Below, piece after piece: positions 8,780 through 16,912 of a stretch of 64,000 bases of DNA. Under the pieces are notes generated by a model, which was not told where the DNA came from, ran no database searches, and saw only the letters and a list, made by a program, of their open reading frames with translations. The position numbers and the translations under genes are program-made. Origin of the DNA: Mesorhizobium sp. M9A.F.Ca.ET.002.03.1.2 (GTDB lineage: Bacteria > Pseudomonadota > Alphaproteobacteria > Rhizobiales > Rhizobiaceae); the NCBI RefSeq assembly GCF_003952365.1, contig NZ_CP034443.1, forward strand, positions 310,001 through 374,000, in the 5' to 3' direction. Positions within the stretch are counted from its first letter, which is position 1; every line of letters begins with the position of its first letter.

Positions 8780-9830
8780 CTGTGAGTTTCCAGAAGGTTG
8801 TCCATTCGGGCCCGACCGAGGAGACTGGAGTTACCACACTTCAGATTCGTCGGAGGACCCGAATGAACATTCATAAGAATGCCCGTCTCACGCCGCTTCG
8901 TCGAGAGGAGATGGCGCTTGCGGTCATGGAAGGCGACCTTTCCCAAGCCCAAGCAGCGTTGAAATTCGCGGTGACGGCGAAGGTCGTGAAGCGATGGGTC
9001 GAGCGTTACAAGGCCGAAGGCCGTGCCGGCATGGTCGACCGCTCGTCGCGACCCAGGCGCAGTCCGAATGCGACCGAACGGGCTGTGGCCGATCGGATCG
9101 TTGCGCTGCGGCGCCAGCGCCTCACGGGCAAGCACATTGCAAGTGTGGTCGCCGTCTCGCCGGCGACGGTGAGCAGGGTGCTGGCGCGGGCCGGGCTGTC
9201 GCGGCTGAAGGACCTTGAGCCAGCAGAGCCGGTGCGTCGATATGAGCGTGACGAGCCGGGCGACATGATCCACATCGATATCAAGAAGCTCGGCCGTTTC
9301 GACCGCATCGGCCATCGCATCACCGGCGATCGCACCGGCCAAAGCAATGGCCGGACTTCCCGTAAAGGCGGCGCGGGCTGGGAGTTCGTCCACGTCTGCA
9401 TTGACGATGCCTCCCGCATCGCCTTTAGCCAGATCCTGCCCGACGAGAAAAAGGAAAGCGCCGTCGCCTTCCTCAACGCCGCCATCGCCTACTATGCCAG
9501 CCTTGGCGTCACCACCTCACGGGTCATGACCGACAACGGCGGCTGCTATAAAAGCCGCGCCTTCCGCGCCGCCTGCAAAGCCCTCGGCCTCAAACACATC
9601 CGAACCAAGCCCTACACGCCCAAGACCAACGGCAAGGCCGAACGCTTCATCCAGACCGCGCTCAGAGAATGGGCCTACGCAAGAGCCTACACGACCTCAG
9701 ATCGCCGTGCTGCCGAGCTGCCCGTCTGGCTGCACCGATACAATTGGCACCGCCCGCATGGCAGCCTAAAATCCAAAACACCCATCAGTCGCCTCGGATT
9801 GTCCGAGGACAACCTGTTGAGGCTCCACAG
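8780..9830 (+). mobile_element. Complete IS481-family insertion sequence with CTAG target duplication
   Basis: The element is bounded by 24-bp imperfect inverted repeats at 8780-8803 and 9807-9830 that share CTGTG at the tips and AGGTTGTCC at the inner end (16 of 24 positions agree). It is flanked on both sides by CTAG (8776-8779 and 9831-9834), the target and duplication reported for IS481-type elements. It holds a single uninterrupted transposase gene, so it looks intact and possibly active. Confidence 0.85.
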
Positions 9831-9834
9831 CTAG
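8863..9834 (+). CDS. IS481-family transposase
   Basis: A 323-residue DDE transposase. The N-terminal half holds helix-turn-helix segments (LSQAQAALKFAVTAKVVKRW; TGKHIASVVAVSPATVSRVL); the C-terminal half is an integrase core with the first Asp in HIDIKKLG, the second in RVMTDNGGCYKS and the Glu in TNGKAERFIQ, followed by HRPHGSL. The ATG at 8863 has GGAGG 6 bp upstream; an earlier in-frame start at 8782 would lie in the inverted repeat and is less likely. The stop codon TAG at 9832-9834 is supplied by the flanking CTAG target duplication. Confidence 0.92.
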   Translation: MNIHKNARLTPLRREEMALAVMEGDLSQAQAALKFAVTAKVVKRWVERYKAEGRAGMVDRSSRPRRSPNATERAVADRIVALRRQRLTGKHIASVVAVSPATVSRVLARAGLSRLKDLEPAEPVRRYERDEPGDMIHIDIKKLGRFDRIGHRITGDRTGQSNGRTSRKGGAGWEFVHVCIDDASRIAFSQILPDEKKESAVAFLNAAIAYYASLGVTTSRVMTDNGGCYKSRAFRAACKALGLKHIRTKPYTPKTNGKAERFIQTALREWAYARAYTTSDRRAAELPVWLHRYNWHRPHGSLKSKTPISRLGLSEDNLLRLHS

Positions 9835-10127
9835 ATGCATTCGACAGGCGTTTGACCGACGAAAGCTTAAGCCCCCCAAGATGCCGCGGCCTATTTCAAG
9901 TGCTGCGAGGCGAGTATGATCGACGCGTTGGTGCCAGGCTTCTGAATTGACAATCACGACAATGGTAGTCATTCTCGACGATACAAGAGTCGCTGCCACT
10001 TATTCGGACAGGAGCTACCGGTTCGATTGAACCGGTAGCGGTGAACGGAAGGGGCACAAACACCCTTCGGCCGCGATTTCGCCAATAGCAATACCGCAGA
10101 AACGTGCCACTTTGGCGGAGGATCTGC
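9835..10127. other. Non-coding strip between the IS481 element and the tRNA-Arg fragment
   Basis: No gene seen. It contains the perfect hairpin at 10014-10039, listed separately. Open frames here on the minus strand are artefacts caused by the antisense of the tRNA fragment. Confidence 0.4.
10014..10039. repeat. Perfect 11-bp inverted repeat (hairpin, 4-nt loop)
   Basis: GCTACCGGTTC and its exact complement GAACCGGTAGC are separated by GATT. No T-run follows on either strand, so a classical terminator is unlikely. It lies about 90 bp from the tRNA-Arg fragment and could belong to the attachment region of a lost element, but no function can be shown. Confidence 0.6.
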
Positions 10128-10172
10128 GCCCTCCGAAGGCAGAAGTTACAGGTTCGAATCCCGTCGGGTGCA
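10128..10172 (+). pseudogene. 3' fragment of a tRNA-Arg(CCG) gene, probable attachment-site scar
   Basis: The 45 bp run from the anticodon loop (CTCCGAA, anticodon CCG) through the 3' strand of the anticodon stem (GGCAG), the variable region, the T arm (GGTTCGAATC) and the 3' acceptor strand (CGGGTGC plus A). The 5' half, with D arm and 5' acceptor strand, is absent: upstream of 10128 pairing with the anticodon stem breaks after three base pairs. The T stem also has one mismatched pair. Integrases that insert in tRNA genes leave just such a 3' copy at the far end of the element. No integrase gene is present in the window. Confidence 0.75.
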
Positions 10173-10200
10173 GCATTGCCGCAGGTTCGCTTGCCGACAA

Positions 10201-10917
10201 CTATTCCTGCTGGAATTGACAGGGCCAATCTTCAGGCCTCGTCAAGCCAGAAGGCAACTCGGTCCGGGCGTCTCCGCAAGCCATGTTGAGCTGCCACTGG
10301 GACAGACCCGCCGAATTGGAAAGATCGACGCCCTCGATACGGGTCAGAAAGAAAAAGGCGCGGTCAAAGTCTATCGGCGCGGTGAACGTCGCTCGTCGGA
10401 AGTCCGCCCGCGCGAGATTGGCAAACGAGAAGCGGCTGCCGCTGATATCGGCGTCATGGAACTGCGCACGCCCCAATTCTGCCTTTGTGAAATCAACATT
10501 GGTCAGATTGGCGTCCTGGAAATTCGAGCGCTGCATTTCCGCGCTCGCAAACACAGCGCCCTGCGCGTCCATTCGGCTGAAGTCGGTCCTGTAGGCCTCG
10601 ATTCTGTCGAACCGGGCGCCTCTGGCGGTCGAGTCGGCCAGGGAAGCACGCACAAGCGTTGCCTTCTCAAGATTTGCCGCAAGGAGATTGCTGTTCCTGA
10701 GGTCGGTCGAAGTGAAATCAACACCGAACAGGTTCGCCCCACTCAGGTCCTGTCCTTCTAGGATGAGAAGCTTCTTGTCACACTCGTGCCAATTGACGCC
10801 AGGCGTCGCGGCTGCGTGGCAATTGTGAGCAGCAGTGGCGTTCTGCCAAGCAAACACAGTGCAAACCGCTAGAACCAAGCCGGATGCGCCGTAAGCTCTG
10901 GTTCGCCTCAAAGTCAT
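10201..10917 (-). CDS. Exported pentapeptide-repeat protein
   Basis: A 238-residue protein from the ATG at 10917 (an in-frame start at 10947 adds ten residues). It has an N-terminal signal peptide (GLVLAVCTVFAWQNATAA), a short Cys-containing segment, then about 25 tandem A(D/N)LxX pentapeptides (residues about 55-190; for example DLSGANLFGVDFTSTDL), which fold as a right-handed quadrilateral beta helix. The C-terminal ACGDARTELPSGLTRPEDWP segment recurs in secreted rhizobial members of this family. The role is probably structural or protein binding in the periplasm. A perfect FNR/FixK box lies about 116 bp upstream of the start. Confidence 0.82.
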   Translation of the reverse strand: MTLRRTRAYGASGLVLAVCTVFAWQNATAAHNCHAAATPGVNWHECDKKLLILEGQDLSGANLFGVDFTSTDLRNSNLLAANLEKATLVRASLADSTARGARFDRIEAYRTDFSRMDAQGAVFASAEMQRSNFQDANLTNVDFTKAELGRAQFHDADISGSRFSFANLARADFRRATFTAPIDFDRAFFFLTRIEGVDLSNSAGLSQWQLNMACGDARTELPSGLTRPEDWPCQFQQE

Positions 10918-10947
10918 TGTTGCTGGACCTCTGCTACTCGCCGACAC

Positions 10948-11800
10948 TCAACCTTACCATATCAGCTGACACTCGAGCCACGGTGACCACCGCCGTCACA
11001 GTTGGCGCATTTCTCATATTCAAGCTTTGATGTTGATCAACCGATCAACCCGCGCGTAGGGCGCGATTTGCGAGCGCCTCCCCATATCATCGGCGGTCCA
11101 GCAGAGATTCATTTGTCACCGGCCAGGCGCAACATTCCGTAGGAATGCTTTGACTAAGCCGAGGAGAGCAGTCGCTCAGGCTGGCGAAGTCGCGTGCCAA
11201 GATTGGCTCCGCTCTGGACGTTTGTCTCGATAATTGGGAGCCTGCTCGGGTGCTGACCGCCACCGCCGGCGTCCGCTGCCGACAAGCGTGAATCCGTTTG
11301 GTTCCGCACCGATCGGTACTTTCCGACGGCGAGGTTGACCCGGCACGAGGTGCTAGTCGCATATCCTGATTCCGCTGTCGCATGAACCCCACGACTTCGC
11401 TTAGCGAGGCCGAAGTTGATCTCTGCCATCTATCAGGTCGAAGCATCAACCCCGCATATTTGTGTCGTAAGCTGACGTGCCGCGAATACGCCGTTTTCGG
11501 TAGGCGGGCTTTATGGCGGGCGCGCAACCTATTCTTGTATTTTTATCAATTTAAACAATGCCTTATGGCGGAGAGGGAGGATTCGACTCCGCGCTTGGAA
11601 GAGCGTCCTTCTCGTCTTCACCGTGCAGGCCGGTACTCTGGGCGGCAGAGTGCCCTTCCGCGCTTCGCCAACGTGCCGTGGAAAGGGCCTTGCCGTTATT
11701 TCCGGCGGGGCTTTGATCAGATCGCGACTATTAGTGATTTATGCTGGAACTGGTTGCGGAGGTCGGAGTCGGACTTATTTGCGCTGATTAAGAAGCCCCG
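10948..11800. other. Long non-coding stretch
   Basis: About 850 bp with no supported gene. Frames of 90-230 codons cross it on both strands but lack domains and ribosome sites. The only nameable element is the FNR/FixK-type palindrome at 11027-11040. The right end borders the IS1182 remnant, so part may be decayed mobile DNA. Confidence 0.4.
11027..11040 (-). promoter_or_regulatory. FNR/FixK-type operator (TTGAT-N4-ATCAA)
   Basis: TTGATGTTGATCAA is a perfect match to the consensus half-sites. If it acts as a class II activator site centred at -41.5, transcription of the pentapeptide-repeat gene would begin near 10992, leaving a leader of about 75 nt. Strand is given for that gene. Confidence 0.55.
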
Positions 11801-12745
11801 TCAGCAAACGAACTCGGTCACAGCACTGTATTGGCGGTATCCCTCTCCCGCTACCACCATTCCCCCCACTCCAGCTAGCGGCGCCTTGTCCAGCTCCTTG
11901 ATGGTCCCGAAGACATGCTCGACGGTTTGCCGCCGAATCCGCATGGCATCGGGCATGCGGTCGAGCCTGGCCTGCATGGCGTCGATCACCTGCTCATGCT
12001 CCCAGCGCCGGATGCGCCGAAGCTTCTCGGGCGTACAGCGAGGCTTGAGTTCGCAGGTCGAGCAGGCGGTCAGATGACGATAGAAGATGACGTCGCCTTC
12101 GCGGTCCGATCGGTATCTGGTCAGTTCCTGTCCGGCTGGACAGGCATACAGATCCCGGCCGGCATCAAAGACGAAGTCCTGCTTGCCGAAGAAGCCGCGT
12201 TTCAGGCCGCTTGAGGTGAGCGACTTCGGCACGATGGCTTTGATGCCCGCATCGTCGCAGGCCAGCACTTCCTCCCCGAGAAGTAGCCGCGATCGGCTAG
12301 CACGATCAGTTCATCCGCGCCGGTGGCCTCCCTCGCTTGCTGGCCCATGTTGGTGAGCTGGGTGCGATCGTGACCGACATTGGTGACCTCGTGGGCCACG
12401 ACAGGTGATGCTTCGTGTCCACCGCCGCCTGAACGTTGTAGCCGACAAGTCCCGTGCCCTTGCCGTTGGTGGCCATGGCGCGGGCATCCGGATCGGTCAG
12501 CGAGACCTGGCCGTCGGGGCTGCCTCGACGGCTCTCTCCATCGCTTTCAGATCGCGCATCTGCTGGCGCAGGCGTTCGAGGCGCTCCGTCAGGCGATCCT
12601 TGCGCATCTCCGCCACCTCGTCCTCCTGACGATCGGCCGTGTCGAGCATCGACAAGTAGCGCTCGATGCTTGCCTCGATCTGCTCCACCCGACGGCGGAT
12701 TGCGCCGGGCGTAAAGTTCTTGTCGCGCGTGTTCACTCGCGTGAT
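11801..12745 (-). mobile_element. IS1182-like transposase remnant, 5'-truncated and frameshifted
   Basis: The minus strand holds the last two thirds of an IS1182-type transposase in several frames. It begins at about 12745 with NTRDKNFTPGAIRRRVEQI, then TDRQEDEVAEMRKDRL-type coiled-coil sequence, shifts near 12490 to the MAHEVTNVGHDRTQLTNMG segment, shifts again near 12260 to LACDDAGIKAIVPK, the Cys cluster (CSTCELKPRCTPEK) and RRQTVEHVFGTIKE, and ends GYRQYSAVTEFVC with the stop at 11801-11803. At least two frameshifts and loss of the N-terminal third make it non-functional. Its truncated end abuts the stop codon of aroQ. Confidence 0.85.
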
Positions 12746-12750
12746 CGTTC

Positions 12751-13200
12751 CTATGCTTGTTGGGCTTTGATCAAGAAGGCCAGTCGCTGCACGGCAAAAA
12801 CGTAACCTTGCGTGCCGAAACCCGCGATGACACCGGAAGCGATCGCAGAGACATAGGAGTGATGGCGGAAAGCCTCGCGCTTGTGCACGTTGGAGATGTG
12901 CACCTCGATGATCGGGTGGTCGAAGGTGTTGAGCGCATCTAGAATGGCGACGGACGTGTGGGTGAAAGCGGCGGGATTGATCACAATCCCGGCAGCCGCT
13001 TCTCGCGCCTCGTGGATCCAGTTGATGATCTCGAACTCGGCGTTGCTCTGAAGAAAGCGGACACGAAGTCCGTGCTCTCCCGCCACCCGAACACACTCGA
13101 CCTCCACGTCCGCCAAGGTTTCATGCCCGTAGATGTGCGGCTGACGCTTGCCGAGCAGGTTCAGGTTCGGCCCGTTGATGATGTAGATTTCAGGTGCCAT
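12751..13200 (-). CDS. aroQ: 3-dehydroquinate dehydratase, type II
   Basis: A 149-residue enzyme interconverting 3-dehydroquinate and 3-dehydroshikimate. Conserved elements: [17 protein letters not shown] with the catalytic Tyr24 and Arg19, [16 protein letters not shown] for the substrate pocket, and [18 protein letters not shown] with catalytic His101. The length matches the dodecameric type II family. It is the last gene of the nine-gene minus-strand operon that also holds a shikimate/quinate dehydrogenase and an importer, so a catabolic (quinate/shikimate) role is more likely than aromatic amino acid synthesis. The stop codon lies only a few bases from an IS1182 remnant, so sequence downstream of the operon may have been lost. 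Confidence 0.92.
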   Translation of the reverse strand: MAPEIYIINGPNLNLLGKRQPHIYGHETLADVEVECVRVAGEHGLRVRFLQSNAEFEIINWIHEAREAAAGIVINPAAFTHTSVAILDALNTFDHPIIEVHISNVHKREAFRHHSYVSAIASGVIAGFGTQGYVFAVQRLAFLIKAQQA

Positions 13201-13252
13201 TCATTCTCGCTCCCACAAATTCTTGACAGGCGGATTCCGCCCAGCCCCGTAT

Positions 13253-13624
13253 TCAGAGGGGCAGAGTGTTACGGCTTACCGAGAGTTCTGGATCGGATTC
13301 GGTGATATCGATGCGAAGGCCGAGGCGTCCCCTTTCGAGTTCCTTGGCCACTGCGTACGCAGCAGCAGCGAAGACAAGTTGGGAGATCTCCTTGCGTACT
13401 TCGCGGGTTCGACCGGGCGCCATCCGCATGATGATCTGCACGAAGCAGTTGTCGTCGGCTTCGTCGGCGACGCAGGAAAAATTCGCTTCCTGCGCGAAGG
13501 TGCGCACGACGTTCGGAGCGAAATGGCCGCTGCTCTGCGCCGCGCTGTGGACGGCCCTTGCAAGCGCGTCGATATCGATGCGTCGCGATGATCCTGCACT
13601 GTATTCGATCGTGATGTGCGGCAT
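13253..13624 (-). CDS. 5-carboxymethyl-2-hydroxymuconate delta-isomerase-like protein (HpaF family)
   Basis: A 123-residue tautomerase-superfamily protein beginning MPHITIEYSAG, with Pro2, the catalytic base of this family once Met is removed. The middle (SCVADEADDNCFVQIIMRMAPGR) and the rest match CHM isomerases. In 4-hydroxyphenylacetate degradation this enzyme isomerises 5-carboxymethyl-2-hydroxymuconate, two steps before HpaH. HpaH- and HpaI-like genes sit in the divergent operon, which supports a related role, although no extradiol dioxygenase or HpaE/HpaG gene is present. It lies 9 bp after the dehydrogenase gene. Confidence 0.82.
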   Translation of the reverse strand: MPHITIEYSAGSSRRIDIDALARAVHSAAQSSGHFAPNVVRTFAQEANFSCVADEADDNCFVQIIMRMAPGRTREVRKEISQLVFAAAAYAVAKELERGRLGLRIDITESDPELSVSRNTLPL

Positions 13625-13633
13625 GGGCGGAGC

Positions 13634-14545
13634 TCAGGCGGGCGCGGCGTCGGCGCCGACCAGTTCGCTGAAATGCCGCCGCATCCGTGCCGCATCTGGT
13701 TCGATGCCGGCGAACAATCGGAGCGCTCCCGCCGCCTGGTAGACGACCATTCCGCCACCATCGAGCGTCCGGCAGCCGCGGTCGCGCGCAAGGGCCAGCA
13801 ACGGCGTCACGAGGGGCATGTAGACGATGTCGGCCACCCAGTGGCGGCTTTCGATCAGCGCACCGTCGAGCGGAAGCCCAGGATGATTTCGCATCCCGGT
13901 AGGCGTCGCATGAATAAGCCCGTCCGCCGCCTGCATCGCGGCTTCGATGTCTCCCGTTGCCGATGCCCGGCCGGGGGCGAACTGTTCGTTCAACGATCGC
14001 GCAAGGCTTTCAGCCCGACTGGCGTCCTGATCCGAAATGAGCAGATGACCCATTCCAAGGGACAGCGCCGCATGGGCGACCGCCGCGCCGGCGCCTCCTG
14101 CTCCCAGAAGCAGAGCGCGATCTCTCGTCACGTCTGGAAGACCCTGCCGGAAATTCTCATAGAATCCCGAGCAGTCCGTGTTGTGTCCGACGCGCTCCCC
14201 GTCGTGGAATACCACGGTGTTCACCGCGCCGAGCGAGCGTGCGTCGTCCGCCAGACGCGTAAGGAGGGGAAGCACGATCTGCTTGCAGGGGTGGGTGATG
14301 TTCACGCCCGCAAAGCCGCGATCCTCAACTTCCGACAGGAGGTCCGGCAGGTGATCCACCGCCACGCCCCGCAGGGTCAGGTCAATCAACTCGTAGGAAT
14401 AGTCGAGCCCGTGCAGGGAGGCCTCCCGCATATGGAGTGCCGGCGACTTCGACATCTGGATGTCGGCCCCAATCAGCCCGACGCGGACTTTGTGTCGGAG
14501 GGCGAACTTGTTGGATTCTGATGGCATGATGTTCCCAAATGACAT
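13634..14545 (-). CDS. Shikimate/quinate dehydrogenase (AroE family)
   Basis: A 303-residue NAD(P)-dependent dehydrogenase. It shows the substrate motif SKSPALHM (residues 32-39), catalytic Lys88 in NITHPCKQ, the NTD triplet at 122-124, the Rossmann loop GAGGAG (148-153) and a C-terminal GGGMVVYQAAGALRLF. The reaction is oxidation or reduction at C3 of shikimate or quinate. Clustering with a type II dehydroquinase, a TIM-barrel protein and an uptake system points to catabolic oxidation of imported quinate or shikimate. A second in-frame ATG at 14527, closer to a GGGAAC sequence, may be the true start. The gene lies 24 bp after the transporter ATPase. Confidence 0.9.
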   Translation of the reverse strand: MSFGNIMPSESNKFALRHKVRVGLIGADIQMSKSPALHMREASLHGLDYSYELIDLTLRGVAVDHLPDLLSEVEDRGFAGVNITHPCKQIVLPLLTRLADDARSLGAVNTVVFHDGERVGHNTDCSGFYENFRQGLPDVTRDRALLLGAGGAGAAVAHAALSLGMGHLLISDQDASRAESLARSLNEQFAPGRASATGDIEAAMQAADGLIHATPTGMRNHPGLPLDGALIESRHWVADIVYMPLVTPLLALARDRGCRTLDGGGMVVYQAAGALRLFAGIEPDAARMRRHFSELVGADAAPA

Positions 14546-14569
14546 GAAGGAAGCGCGGGACCCTTTGCT

Positions 14570-15331
14570 TTATTGATGAGCGAGTATCTCTCCGAGAAAT
14601 GCGCGCGTGCGCGGATGCGTCGGATTTCGGAAGAAGTCTTCCGGCTTGTCTTCCTCGATGATTTCGCCGGATGCCATGAAGATGACACGGTCGGCGACCT
14701 GGCGGGCAAAGCCCATTTCGTGCGTGACGCAGACCATGGTCATTCCCTCCCTTGCCAGGCCGATCATGGTGTCCAGCACCTCCTTCACCATTTCGGGATC
14801 AAGCGCGCTGGTCGGCTCGTCGAAGAGCATCGCCTTCGGTTCCATGCAGAGCGCGCGCGCTATGGCCACGCGCTGTTGCTGTCCGCCGCTTAGTTGAGAA
14901 GGGTATTTGTCCGCCTGATCGAGAATGCGGACGCGGTCGAGATACTTTCTCGCAATCGCTTCGGCCTCGGCCTTCGCGGTGCCGCGCACCCGCATCGGCG
15001 CAAGCGTGCAGTTCTGCAGCACGGTCATGTGAGGAAAGAGGTTAAAGCTCTGGAACACCATGCCGACTTCGCGGCGCACCGCGTCGATCGTCTTGGCCGT
15101 GCCGTCAAGAGCTGTCCCATCGACCTCAATCCGCCCCATCTCGAAGGCTTCGAGATGGTTGATGCACCGGATCAGCGTCGACTTGCCCGACCCCGACGGT
15201 CCGCAGAGCACGATTTTCTCGCCTCTGCGAACCGTGAGATCGATGGATTTCAAGGCATGGAACCTGCCGTACCACTTCCCGACGCCCTCCATGACGATGA
15301 GGGGTGTTTCGGAGTTTGAGGTGTTTGGCAC
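14570..15331 (-). CDS. Polar amino acid-type ABC transporter ATP-binding protein (GlnQ/HisP family)
   Basis: A 253-residue ATPase with Walker A (GPSGSGKST), Q loop ([14 protein letters not shown]), LSGGQQQR signature, Walker B ([14 protein letters not shown]) and the switch His in VTHEMGF. This is the polar amino acid uptake (PAAT) class. With the two permeases and binding protein upstream it forms a complete importer inside a catabolic operon. PAAT-class systems usually carry amino acids or opines but some carry small organic acids, so the operon context is the main clue to its substrate. Confidence 0.94.
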   Translation of the reverse strand: MPNTSNSETPLIVMEGVGKWYGRFHALKSIDLTVRRGEKIVLCGPSGSGKSTLIRCINHLEAFEMGRIEVDGTALDGTAKTIDAVRREVGMVFQSFNLFPHMTVLQNCTLAPMRVRGTAKAEAEAIARKYLDRVRILDQADKYPSQLSGGQQQRVAIARALCMEPKAMLFDEPTSALDPEMVKEVLDTMIGLAREGMTMVCVTHEMGFARQVADRVIFMASGEIIEEDKPEDFFRNPTHPRTRAFLGEILAHQ

Positions 15332-15355
15332 GGCAGGGATCCCTCTGGTTGCCCG

Positions 15356-16198
15356 TCAGTTGACCGTGTAGGGGATGTTCGGCATCGACTCGGGAAATTC
15401 GGGAAGCGGAAGCGCCATCCACTTCTTGTACACGTCCGCGTGTTCGCCACTCGCCTTGATCTTGTCGAGGAAGGCATTGACGGCTTCATTCCAGTCGCGT
15501 TCACCCAGTCGCGTGCCAACGCCGTTGTAGGAGGTCAGCAGAGGAAACTTCATTTCAAAAGTATCCGGCTTGGCATCGTTGAGGCGTTGCGGATAGAATT
15601 GGTTTCCGCCGACGGCCTGGACCTGACCCGACAGTAGAGCCTGAATCGTCGCCGCGTCGTCGTCGAACCGACGGATCGTCGCAGTCGGCGGGGCCTTCTC
15701 GGTTATGGCTTTGTCCATCGTGCTGGAACGCGGCACGCCGACTTCCTTCCCAGCCAAGTCTTCCGGCCCCTTTATGGCAACCGTCTTCTCCGCGACCACT
15801 CCGACGATGTTGCCGGCATAGGGCTTGCTGTATTGAATCGATTTTGCGCGCTCCTCGGTCATCGCCATCGTCGCGAACAGGATGTCGACCTTGCCGGTCA
15901 CCAGCGCCGGGATACGGTTCGCGACTGCCAAGGGGGCAAACTCAACCTCGACTCCCAATTCCTTGGCGAACAGCTTGGCGATGTCGGCGTCATAGCCGTC
16001 CTGCATGCCACTGGAATTGACGAACCCCCATGGCGCATTGTCGCCCTGGATACCGACGATGATTTTGCCTTTGGCCTTGATTTCCTCAACCGACGCAGCC
16101 TGTGCCATTGAGGCGCCGACGATGGGCACTGAGAGGAGCGCGATTGCTCCGGCAAGAATGCTGCGCCGCTTCACGCGCAGTACGAATGTGTCAAACAT
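15356..16198 (-). CDS. Periplasmic solute-binding protein, family 3
   Basis: A 280-residue SBP_bac_3 protein. The start at 16198 follows AGGGAG at 8 bp; it gives a basic N terminus and a signal peptide (SILAGAIALLSVPIVGASMAQA, long, with a possible twin-basic KRR start). The mature part shows the family's EEIKAKGKIIVGIQGDNAPW and GYDADIAKLFAKELGVEVEF segments. It delivers substrate to the two permeases encoded just upstream. A much longer open frame running back to 16852 overlaps permease genes and is spurious. Confidence 0.92.
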   Translation of the reverse strand: MFDTFVLRVKRRSILAGAIALLSVPIVGASMAQAASVEEIKAKGKIIVGIQGDNAPWGFVNSSGMQDGYDADIAKLFAKELGVEVEFAPLAVANRIPALVTGKVDILFATMAMTEERAKSIQYSKPYAGNIVGVVAEKTVAIKGPEDLAGKEVGVPRSSTMDKAITEKAPPTATIRRFDDDAATIQALLSGQVQAVGGNQFYPQRLNDAKPDTFEMKFPLLTSYNGVGTRLGERDWNEAVNAFLDKIKASGEHADVYKKWMALPLPEFPESMPNIPYTVN

Positions 16199-16251
16199 AC
16201 TAGTCACTCCCTGGGTTGCATTTCCGGTATTCACCGGCTTTCGAAGCCCGC

Positions 16252-16902
16252 TTATCGAGCTGCCATCGCAAGCCGATTTTCGAGTCGGGTGCCGTAAAGA
16301 GACAGCGGCCAACAAATGACAAAGTAGATTGCGCCGACGATTCCGAAGACGATCAGCGGCCGGTACGTCTGGTTCGATATGATCTGACCCGCGCGGGCGA
16401 GTTCTATGAAGCCGACAATGGCCGCAAGCGACGTGCCCTTGATGAGCTGAACGAGAAAGCCGACGGTCGCCGGCAGAGAGATCCGAAGCGCCTGCGGAAG
16501 AACGATGTCCTTCATGCGCGACGCGTAATGCAGTCCAAGTGCATTCGCGGCTTCGCTTTGGCCCTTCGGGATTGCCTGGATCGCGCCGCGCCAAACCTCG
16601 CCGAGAAAGGCGCTCGCATGCAATGTGAACGCAATGGCGACCGCCACCCACGCCTCGACATTGAAGCCGAACAGCGCGATGCCGTAATAGACGACGAACA
16701 ACTGCATCAGAAGCGGCGTGCCCTGAAAGACCGAGATATATCCCCCGGCCGCTTGCCGCAGAACCTTGATCTCCGCGGTCCGCGCCAGCGCGATCAGAAG
16801 GCCGAAGACGCCGCCGCCGATAAAGCCGATCGCCGACAAGAGCAGCGTCCATTTAAGCCCCTGAAGAAGGAAGAGCAGTTCGTTCAGGCCCAAGGGTCCC
16901 AT
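16252..16902 (-). CDS. Polar amino acid-type ABC transporter permease (second of pair)
   Basis: A 216-residue HisM/GlnP-type inner-membrane permease with about five helices. The EAA loop that contacts the ATPase is clear (GEVWRGAIQAIPKGQSEAA, then NALGL). The FQGTPLLMQLFVVYYG segment near residue 60 is the family's N-terminal signature. It begins 10 bp after the first permease ends. The two permeases differ enough to form a heterodimer. Confidence 0.93.
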   Translation of the reverse strand: MGPLGLNELLFLLQGLKWTLLLSAIGFIGGGVFGLLIALARTAEIKVLRQAAGGYISVFQGTPLLMQLFVVYYGIALFGFNVEAWVAVAIAFTLHASAFLGEVWRGAIQAIPKGQSEAANALGLHYASRMKDIVLPQALRISLPATVGFLVQLIKGTSLAAIVGFIELARAGQIISNQTYRPLIVFGIVGAIYFVICWPLSLYGTRLENRLAMAAR

Positions 16903-16912
16903 CGTTACCTCC

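Noticed and set aside
10015..10228. Minus-strand frames containing HPTGFEPVTSAFGG and APDGIRTCNFCLRR
   Set aside because: These peptides are the well-known artefact of translating the antisense of a tRNA gene; the sequence is the tRNA-Arg fragment.
11382..12077. 231-codon plus-strand frame
   Set aside because: It runs into the antisense of the IS1182 remnant, and the first half has no recognisable feature.
16199..16852. N-terminal extension of the family 3 binding protein to 498 residues
   Set aside because: The extension overlaps the permease gene in another frame; the internal start with signal peptide and ribosome site is the real one.
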